Origin: JBBQXY01 sp051004815
GTDB lineage: Bacteria; Chloroflexota; Ktedonobacteria; Ktedonobacterales; Ktedonobacteraceae
DNA: 29,507 bases
Assembly (NCBI GenBank): GCA_051004815.1
Contig: JBPCJY010000195.1
Span: forward strand, 1-29,507
Direction of reading: 5' to 3'
Below, one piece after another: positions 24,101 through 29,507 of the stretch. The stretch's first letter is position 1; each line of letters opens with the position of its first letter. The position numbers were made by a program, and so were the translations under genes. The notes below the pieces were generated by a model. That model searched no databases, had not been told where the DNA came from, and saw only the letters and a program-made list of their open reading frames with translations.

Positions 24101-25520
24101 TATTCTCATCACCGAGGCGGATTGCAAAGATATGATGCTGCCAGATATTCGTAGCCGCTTGATTGGCCGCGTACTGGCCGAAGCCATTCCTGGCTTTGAT
24201 CACATCGAGCCAGGTGACGAACTGACCGACGATATGGTCGATGAGATCGTTGCCGCGGGCATCAAAGCGGTTCGTGTCCGCTCGGTGCTGGCTTGCCTGG
24301 CGCATCGCGGTATCTGCCGCAAGTGCTACGGGCGTGACCTGGCTGCCAATGCGTTAGTGAAAATTGGCTCGGCTGTCGGTATCATTGCCGCGCAGTCGAT
24401 TGGTGAGCCTGGTACACAGCTAACCATGCGTACCTTCCACACCGGTGGTATCGCGGGAGCGCAAGGTGACATCACACAAGGTCTGCCACGCGTCGAAGAA
24501 CTGTTCGAGGCCCGTGTCCCGAAAGAAAAGGCTGAGATCAGTGAGATCGATGGCGTCGTGGAGATCATTAAAGATGAGAACAGCTCGGCCCGTACCGTGC
24601 GCGTTGTCTCGACCAACGTCATCTTTGACGAATATCCATTGCCCACAGGTAGTACGAATCTGGTCAATGATCGGGACCATGTGCTGAAAGAGCAAATCAT
24701 TGCGATGATGCCCACGGAAAATGGCAACGAGCCGGTGCCAGTGATGGCACGTACCGAGGGCGAGATCTTTATCAATGCCGATGGCCTCTTGACCATTCGC
24801 TTTGAGGAGCGTGAGGAACGTTCGTATACCATTCCCGTTTCTCGCAACATCGTCGTCAATAATGGTCAGAAAATCCAGGCCGGTACGCCCATCACCAGTG
24901 GTCAGCGTGACCCGCAGGATGTCCTGCGCATCCAGGGGCGTGATGCCGTCCAGATGTATGTTGTTAAAGAGGTGCAGCGCGTCTATCGTAACACCGGTGT
25001 GTACATCAGTGATAAGCACATCGAAGTCATCATCCGTCAGATGCTCCGCCGCGTGAAGGTGGACGAGCCGGGTGATACCGAGATGCTGCCAATGGATCTT
25101 GTAGATCGTTTTGTCTATGCCGATACCAATGCTCGCGTATTAGCCGAGGGCGGCGAGCCAGCCACCGCGCAAACGATATTGCTCGGTGTCACGAAGGCAT
25201 CGCTCAACACAGATAGCTTTCTGGCGGCGGCCTCGTTCCAGGAGACGACCCGTGTGTTGACTGAAGCAGCTATTGAGGCGCAAACAGATCATCTGGTGGG
25301 TCTCAAAGAGAACGTGATTATTGGTAAGCTCATTCCGGCTGGTTCCGGCATCGCACAGCGACGCCGCGATCAGATTGCCCGCCAGCAAGCGGCAGCCGCC
25401 CGGCTGTCCGCCACTAACGCGGCCTCAATGGCTGGCATTGGTGCTAGCACTGTGAGTGTGGGGACTGGTACCCTTAGCGGTTCAGTTATTCCATCACTTG
25501 ACAGTTTGGGCGAGGAGTGA
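21177..25520 (+). CDS. rpoC: RNA polymerase beta' subunit with N-terminal coiled-coil insertion
   Basis: Beta' subunit of RNA polymerase, 1447 residues. The zinc site is C60, C62, C75 and C78. The clamp/rudder region matches other bacteria. The active-site motif NADFDGDQMAVHVPLS begins at N625, with D627, D629 and D631 as the magnesium ligands. RTFHTGGIAG in the trigger/bridge region is intact. Compared with the E. coli protein, about 170 extra residues are inserted between ILYF (128-131) and MGAEAV (348-353). This part is rich in E, R, D and Q with heptad character, so a long coiled coil is likely. ATG at 21177 has AGGAGG 4 nt upstream. It is co-oriented with rpoB, 227 bp downstream. Confidence 0.97.
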   Translation: MLEVNDFNAIRISLASPEQIRGWSYGEVTKPETINYRTLKPEKDGLFCERIFGPTKDWECYCGKYKRVRFKGIVCDKCGVEVARSKVRRERMGHIELASPVSHIWYFKGTPSRIGLLLDLSPRNLERILYFALYVITHIDDEARQRELMRLDEETLSLDQNLDGKVIERVDSLKARRDSEILNARNRIDDDRKEIEARREQDLESARRVESETLAQLRAVMGKVSEDDIVFEPTGQTIVKADETVSPRHLESLEQKAETFRNDIAETARREIDLARSGREGEDERTSLEYQGKIDTVQTQLETERTDHRQRLEQLRRDLEGIKKMDLLQENRYRELKDNFGSVFRAGMGAEAVRELISDLNLDKLSADMRHEISSTVGQRRKKATKRLKVVEAFRKSHTSPEWMILTVLPVLPPDLRPMVQLDGGRFATSDLNDLYRRVINRNNRLKRLLELSAPEIIIRNEKRMLQEACDALIDNGRRGRAVAGSGNHKLKSLSDMLKGKQGRFRQNLLGKRVDYSGRSVIVVGPDLKLHQCGLPKRMALELFKPFVMRKLVEQNFAHNIKSAKRFVERVKPEVWDVLEEVIKDHPVLLNRAPTLHRLGIQAFEAILVEGSAIQLHPLVCSAFNADFDGDQMAVHVPLSDKAQDEARQLMLSTRNLLAPGTGEPSIGASQDMVLGCFYLTQDRPDKRGAGRIFTDATEALLAYEHGVIELQALIEVRLGDVEVYDSPPPDKPTMHAHGKRVRTTVGRIIFNEALPERLRFKNYAMKKENLKQVIGECFKEYGRVKTAELADEIKRLGFTFATKAGATIAISDVKVPAGKQAELAIADAKIAELDEQYRDGLITDHEKYTQTVDAWNVATENVTKMVEATLDPYGSIYTIAKSGATKAKFQQIRQLSGMRGLMASPSGRIIDVPIRGNFREGLSVLEYFISSHGARKGLADTALRTAESGYLTRRLIDVAQDVIVNDEDCGTTDGILITEADCKDMMLPDIRSRLIGRVLAEAIPGFDHIEPGDELTDDMVDEIVAAGIKAVRVRSVLACLAHRGICRKCYGRDLAANALVKIGSAVGIIAAQSIGEPGTQLTMRTFHTGGIAGAQGDITQGLPRVEELFEARVPKEKAEISEIDGVVEIIKDENSSARTVRVVSTNVIFDEYPLPTGSTNLVNDRDHVLKEQIIAMMPTENGNEPVPVMARTEGEIFINADGLLTIRFEEREERSYTIPVSRNIVVNNGQKIQAGTPITSGQRDPQDVLRIQGRDAVQMYVVKEVQRVYRNTGVYISDKHIEVIIRQMLRRVKVDEPGDTEMLPMDLVDRFVYADTNARVLAEGGEPATAQTILLGVTKASLNTDSFLAAASFQETTRVLTEAAIEAQTDHLVGLKENVIIGKLIPAGSGIAQRRRDQIARQQAAAARLSATNAASMAGIGASTVSVGTGTLSGSVIPSLDSLGEE

Positions 25521-25551
25521 TAGACTTAAAGTCCGCACGTATGTGATGTGG

Positions 25552-25571
25552 GGGCGCAAATATTTGCGCCC
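25552..25571. repeat. 20-bp perfect palindrome of the GGGCGCAA family
   Basis: GGGCGCAAAT joins ATTTGCGCCC with no loop, in the 85-bp gap between rpoC and rpsL. Same core as the repeats at 3679 and 26053. Confidence 0.8.
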
Positions 25572-25605
25572 TCATGAGGATAAAGAGGATAGGGAGGATC
25601 GTTCA

Positions 25606-26052
25606 TTGCCGACGATCAATCAGTTGGTCCGTAAGGGCCGTTCAAACAAGGAAAGAAGGTCTAAGGCCCCAGCCCTGTTGTATTCTTACAACGCGCTGAA
25701 GAACCGGACCTCCCGCCTGCGTGGTTCGCCACAGAAGCGTGGTGTTTGCACCCAGGTGCGTACTATGACGCCCAAGAAGCCGAACTCGGCCATGCGTAAA
25801 ATTGCTCGTGTTCGTTTGTCTAACCAGATGGAAGTCACCGCTTACATTCCTGGTGAAGGGCATAATTTGCAAGAGCACTCAGTCGTACTCATCCGTGGTG
25901 GGCGCGTGAAGGACCTTCCAAGCGTGCGTTATCACATCGTTCGTGGTACCCTGGACAGTGATGGCGTGACCAAACGCCGCCGCGGTCGCTCGAAATATGG
26001 AGCCAAACGGCCCAAACCCGGACAGGCAGCTGCCGCGACCAAAAAGAGGTAG
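25606..26052 (+). CDS. rpsL: 30S ribosomal protein S12
   Basis: Small-subunit protein S12, which guards decoding accuracy and is the target of streptomycin-resistance mutations. Start is a TTG at 25606, judged from the exact family N-terminus (PTINQLVRKGR) and a strong AGGGAGG 8 nt upstream; upstream in-frame residues are not S12. The 148-residue length exceeds the E. coli form (124). It contains the about 13-residue insertion after residue 25 also found in Bacillus S12, plus a basic C-terminal tail after GRSKYGAKRPK. TPKKPNS has both conserved lysines, so streptomycin sensitivity is expected. It opens the str-type group and follows rpoC by 85 bp. Confidence 0.95.
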   Translation: MPTINQLVRKGRSNKERRSKAPALLYSYNALKNRTSRLRGSPQKRGVCTQVRTMTPKKPNSAMRKIARVRLSNQMEVTAYIPGEGHNLQEHSVVLIRGGRVKDLPSVRYHIVRGTLDSDGVTKRRRGRSKYGAKRPKPGQAAAATKKR

Positions 26053-26097
26053 GGCGCAATACATCGCGCTCAACCCATTCGCGCAATGTATTGCGCC
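26053..26097. repeat. 12-bp inverted repeat after rpsL (GGCGCAAT family)
   Basis: GGCGCAATACAT (26053-26064) pairs perfectly with ATGTATTGCGCC (26086-26097). It begins right after the rpsL stop and could terminate the rpoBC-rpsL transcript. Confidence 0.75.
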
Positions 26098-26110
26098 GGG
26101 CTGGCACGCA

Positions 26111-26139
26111 TTGTGCTTTTTGCACAATCCTGTTACAAT
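26111..26139 (+). promoter_or_regulatory. candidate promoter for rpsG-fusA
   Basis: TACAAT at 26134-26139 has a poor -35 (TTGTGC) 17 bp upstream. The -35 lies in a small ATTGTGC/GCACAAT dyad. Weakly supported. Confidence 0.35.
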
Positions 26140-26270
26140 AGAGCGTGTCCAGTTTAGCCCGATACCACCTGACGCCTCAGGTAGGTCGGCAAATCGCACA
26201 TCATGGTAAATCGATGGTCGGGCGAAGATACTTGTATACGCTGTGTGATCGTCCATTTACGATGAGAGTC

Positions 26271-26302
26271 GAGTGTCCTCCTCTTGTAGAGGATAGGCAC
26301 TC
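26271..26302 (+). promoter_or_regulatory. structured element in the rpsL-rpsG gap
   Basis: GAGTG pairs with CACTC at the ends, and CCTCT pairs with AGAGG around TGT inside (26280-26292). A second hairpin (CCATATG/CATGTGG) lies at 26449-26465. The rest of the 26053-26634 gap shows no gene. It might be a leader bound by S7, by analogy with the str operon of E. coli, but there is no sequence match to prove this. Confidence 0.3.
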
Positions 26303-26634
26303 GCGTGTAGGCGTCCGAAGGAGATTGTGAGGGTTTCTCCCCCGCAGTCGAAATCGACGCCTTTTCTGGTGTCCGCTATCTTGAAGAAAATGGGATACAG
26401 TTTTCGGCCACATGTGCTGTTGAACAGGCATTGTTGCTATCATCTCCTCCATATGTCGCATGTGGAAGCTTGTGGAAAATCGAGCTTATGGTTGATGAGA
26501 AGAAATAAGGAAGACTTCCCCAGGACGCAAGGAAGAGGCGCGTCGACTAGCTACTAGAGATGCTCAGGCCCCAACAGCGGGGACCGATGAGAACCAAGCA
26601 AATTCGTTCAAATTCGTTGATGAGGAGGCAGACT

Positions 26635-27105
26635 GTGCCAAGACGTAAAAAAGTTGTGAAGCGGCCTGATGTACCGGACGCGAAGTACAAAAGCCGAAAC
26701 GTAGCTCGCTTTACCAGTAAACTGATGTTGGATGGGAAGCGCAGCCTGGCTGAGCGTATCATCTATGATGCGTTCGCAGCCATCGAATTAAAACAAAAGC
26801 GTGCTCCGCTCGACGTATTTGAGCAGGCACTCAAAAATGCTACACCTACACTTGAAGTAAAACCGCGCCGTGTTGGTGGTTCAACCTATCAGGTTCCGAT
26901 AGATGTTCGGAGAGATCGAGGAAATGCCCTTGCTATGCGCTGGCTGATCAAATCTGCCCGCTCACGTACAGGTCGCTCGATGTCAGAAAAACTCGCCAGT
27001 GAATTGATGGACGCTGCCGCCGGTCAAGGAATGACCATTAAAAAACGTGAGGAGACCCACAAGATGGCGGAGTCTAATAAAGCCTTCGCTCATTATCGCT
27101 GGTAA
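26635..27105 (+). CDS. rpsG: 30S ribosomal protein S7
   Basis: Primary assembly protein of the 30S head, which contacts 16S rRNA and the exit-site tRNA. The 156-residue length is exactly the usual one when GTG at 26635 is taken as the start; GAGGAGG lies 6 nt upstream and the product begins PRRKK as in other bacteria. Motifs LMLDGKRSLAERIIY, KPRRVGGSTYQVP and RSMSEKLASELMDAA are all intact. An in-frame ATG at 26620 or starts further up would add residues foreign to the family. fusA follows after 9 bp, so the two are certainly cotranscribed. Confidence 0.95.
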   Translation: MPRRKKVVKRPDVPDAKYKSRNVARFTSKLMLDGKRSLAERIIYDAFAAIELKQKRAPLDVFEQALKNATPTLEVKPRRVGGSTYQVPIDVRRDRGNALAMRWLIKSARSRTGRSMSEKLASELMDAAAGQGMTIKKREETHKMAESNKAFAHYRW

Positions 27106-27114
27106 GAATACATC

Positions 27115-29190
27115 ATGGCAAGAGAATACCCACTCGAAAAAACTCGCAATATTGGTATCATCGCTCATATTGATGCTGGCAAGACTACTACCACGGAGCG
27201 CATTCTCTTCTACACCAAGAAGATTCACCGTATGGGTGAGGTGCATGAAGGGGCAGCGACCATGGACTGGATGCCCCAGGAGCAAGAGCGCGGCATTACG
27301 ATTACGTCTGCCGCGACTACATGCTTCTGGCTTGATCACCGCATCAACATACTTGACACTCCCGGTCACGTTGACTTTACGGCAGAGGTTGAACGCTCTC
27401 TGCGCGTGCTCGACGGTGGCGTGGTCGTTTTTGATGCAGTCGCGGGCGTCGAGCCGCAGTCCGAAACAGTTTGGCGTCAGGCGAATAAGTATAATGTTCC
27501 TCGTATCTGCTTTGTCAATAAAATGGATCGCACAGGCGCGGATTTCTGGCGTACGGTCGAGATGATTCGTGAGCGCCTGGGTGCCGTACCGGTGCCAATC
27601 CAAATTCCGGTAGGTCGTGAGAGCAACTTTAAAGGGTTTATTGACCTGATAGAGCAGCAGTCGGTCATCTTTACCGATGACCTCGGCACCAAGTCAGATC
27701 ATACCGAAGTACCTACCAGTATGGAGGCCGAGTTCGCGCAGCATCGGGAATTCCTGATTGAACGCGTGGCTGAGACGGATGAGGAACTGACTCTCAAATA
27801 CCTCGAAGGTGAAACAATTACACAGGACGAGCTTATCACGGCACTACGCCGGGCAACGATTGCTGGCACACTGGTGCCGGTGATTTGTGGCACTGCCCTG
27901 AAAAACAAGGGCGTTCAGGCCATGCTTGATGCAGTTATTGCCTACTTGCCCTCTCCTTTGGATATTCCACCTCTAGTTGGCATCGATCCTGACACGAATG
28001 AAACCGCTACCCGTGAAGTAAGTGACACCGCTCCTTTCAGTGCTCTGGTCTTCAAAATCGTTTCTGACCCATTCGTGGGTCGCCTCTCGTACTTGCGTGT
28101 CTATTCGGGGATGCTTTCGGCGAAGAGTGCGGTTGAGAACAGCACGAAGGGTAAATCAGAGCGTGCCGGTCGCCTGTTACGTATGCATGCTAACCACCGC
28201 GAAGATATCGACGAGATTCGAGCTGGGGACATCTGCGCTGCCGTAGGGTTGCGTAACACCTTTACCGGTGATACCTTGTGTGATCCACAGCATCCGATCA
28301 TTCTTGAAACCATTACCTTCCCACAGCCGGTGATCGAAATCGCTATCGAGCCTAAGACCCGCGTCGACCAGGATAAGATGGGTATTGCCCTCAACAAACT
28401 GGCCGAGGAAGACCCAACCTTCCAGTTACATACCGACCTGGAGAGCGGCCAGACCATTATTAGTGGGATGGGCGAGTTGCACCTGGAAGTTATCGTGGAT
28501 CGTATGTTCCGCGAATTTAAAGTCGAGGCAAACGTGGGTCGGCCACAGGTTGCCTATCGAGAAAGCATCACACGCGAAGCTAAGGCTCAAGGGAAGCACG
28601 TTCGACAGACGGGCGGTCATGGGCAATATGGTGACGTGTGGATACGTGTTGCCCCCAACGAACGCGGCAAAGGCTTTGAGTTTATCAATGGTATTGTTGG
28701 CGGCGTCATTCCGAAGGAATATATTAAACCTGTTGAAATGGGTATTAAAGAGAGCCTGGATAATGGTATTATCGCCGGATATCCTATGATAGATGTCAAA
28801 GTGACCCTCTACGATGGGTCATATCATGACGTTGACTCAAACGAAATGGCCTTTAAGACTGCCGGTTCCCTTGCTATCAAAGAGGCTACCCGCAAGGCTG
28901 GTCCTATTCTACTCGAACCAATTATGCTGGTAGAAGTAACTACCTCCGAAGAATTTTACGGTGATGTGATCGGTGATCTCAACCGACGCCGTGGAACCAT
29001 TCTAGGTATGGAGAGCCGTGGGACGATGTATGTGGTGCGGGGTTATGTTCCTCTCGCTGAAATGTTCGGCTATGTGAACGACCTCCGTTCAATGACCAGT
29101 GGGCGTGCCAGCTATTCGATGGAGTTTGCGCATTACGATCCAGTACCCAAGAATCTGGCCGACGAATTAATTGCTAAGGCCGGCCGATAG
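27115..29190 (+). CDS. fusA: translation elongation factor G
   Basis: GTPase that drives ribosomal translocation and, with RRF, ribosome recycling. The 691-residue length is normal. G1 AHIDAGKTT at 17-25, G3 DTPGHVDFT at 81-89 and G4 NKMD at 135-138 are intact. GERG-type switch residues (QEQERGITITSA) follow the usual pattern. Domains II to V follow, with QTGGHGQYGDV in domain IV and RSMTSGRASYSMEF near the C-terminus. ATG at 27115 has only a weak ribosome site and lies 9 bp after rpsG, so it probably relies on coupling. Only one copy is visible; whether the genome has a second EF-G cannot be told. Confidence 0.96.
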   Translation: MAREYPLEKTRNIGIIAHIDAGKTTTTERILFYTKKIHRMGEVHEGAATMDWMPQEQERGITITSAATTCFWLDHRINILDTPGHVDFTAEVERSLRVLDGGVVVFDAVAGVEPQSETVWRQANKYNVPRICFVNKMDRTGADFWRTVEMIRERLGAVPVPIQIPVGRESNFKGFIDLIEQQSVIFTDDLGTKSDHTEVPTSMEAEFAQHREFLIERVAETDEELTLKYLEGETITQDELITALRRATIAGTLVPVICGTALKNKGVQAMLDAVIAYLPSPLDIPPLVGIDPDTNETATREVSDTAPFSALVFKIVSDPFVGRLSYLRVYSGMLSAKSAVENSTKGKSERAGRLLRMHANHREDIDEIRAGDICAAVGLRNTFTGDTLCDPQHPIILETITFPQPVIEIAIEPKTRVDQDKMGIALNKLAEEDPTFQLHTDLESGQTIISGMGELHLEVIVDRMFREFKVEANVGRPQVAYRESITREAKAQGKHVRQTGGHGQYGDVWIRVAPNERGKGFEFINGIVGGVIPKEYIKPVEMGIKESLDNGIIAGYPMIDVKVTLYDGSYHDVDSNEMAFKTAGSLAIKEATRKAGPILLEPIMLVEVTTSEEFYGDVIGDLNRRRGTILGMESRGTMYVVRGYVPLAEMFGYVNDLRSMTSGRASYSMEFAHYDPVPKNLADELIAKAGR

Positions 29191-29380
29191 CAATCATCTC
29201 TCATTCGTCTCGGAGCCGAAATCAGGGAAGAGGCCTACCGAGCATTCTGTCTCTTTCGCGTTGCGTCTATCCTTGAGGATGGATGCAAGTTGAACAATAC
29301 ACAAGTAAAGTGCCATAGCAAGGGTGCAGTCCCTGACGCACATATGTTTGCACTGAGCACTGTTTTGAAGAGGAACATAC

Positions 29381-29507
29381 ATGGCTAAGAAGAAGTTTGA
29401 GCGAACCAAGCCGCATGTGAACGTGGGGACGATCGGCCATATCGACCATGGCAAGACGACCTTGACGGCGGCGATCACCAAAGTATTGGCCTCGGCCAAA
29501 TTGGCCC
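29381..29507 (+). CDS. tuf: elongation factor Tu, 5' end only
   Basis: The first 42 codons of EF-Tu, which delivers aminoacyl-tRNA to the ribosome. MAKKKFERTKPHVNVGTIGH starts at ATG 29381, followed by the G1 motif HIDHGKTT. GAGG is 8 nt upstream. The gene runs off the window. It follows fusA after 190 bp in which I see no clear promoter or terminator. Confidence 0.96.
   Translation, partial: MAKKKFERTKPHVNVGTIGHIDHGKTTLTAAITKVLASAKLA

Noticed and set aside
22299..24305. Two long antisense open frames within rpoC (22299-23027 and 23439-24305)
   Set aside because: They mirror the strongly conserved rpoC codons, a common effect of high-GC coding bias.
1..29507. tRNA, rRNA, CRISPR array or replication origin
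   Set aside because: No T-loop GTTCGA-type cloverleaf, rRNA-like block, evenly spaced direct repeats with spacers, or DnaA-box cluster was recognised by reading.

Overview
The window looks like a chromosomal segment from a high-GC, multi-promoter bacterium of the phylum Chloroflexota, most probably a Ktedonobacteria-type member. This is an inference from overall protein character: a short RpoB, an RpoC with a large N-terminal coiled-coil insertion, an S12 with the Gram-positive-type insertion, many regulators, and dispersed palindromes of the GTAGGGGCGA and GGGCGCAA type. No rRNA or other species marker is present, so the placement is provisional.

Region 1 (1-2177): an IS4-like DDE transposase lies at the left edge, with its upstream end cut off by the window. 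It is followed by three back-to-back perfect hairpins and then an HspR-like MerR regulator.

Region 2 (2178-10239, all minus strand): a promoter near 10239-10211 reads into an OmpR-type response regulator and its membrane histidine kinase. After these come a zinc-type medium-chain dehydrogenase carrying a ~430-residue disordered tail, and two membrane-anchored family 3 glycosidase (NagZ-like) paralogues. The second and third genes of this last group are coupled through a TGATG stop/start. The set suggests cell-envelope sensing and sugar or muropeptide processing, but joint regulation is inferred.

Region 3 (10300-14880, plus strand): a hexapeptide-repeat acyltransferase, a hemolysin III/PAQR membrane protein, a three-cysteine Rrf2 regulator behind a perfect operator-like dyad, a lone receiver-domain protein, a cysteine synthase and an unassigned membrane protein.

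Region 4 (14906-16768): a compact two-gene cassette with its own promoter. It encodes an SMC/RecF-like AAA ATPase and an overlapping TOPRIM-like (DUF4276-like) protein. This is the best candidate for an uncharacterised defence system in the window.

Region 5 (16804-29507): the information-processing core, rpoB, rpoC, rpsL, rpsG, fusA and the start of tuf. It has a consensus sigma-70-type promoter and a ~610-nt rpoB leader containing an attenuator-like hairpin. A block of four repeats separates rpoB from rpoC, palindromes flank rpsL, and a 582-bp structured gap precedes rpsG.
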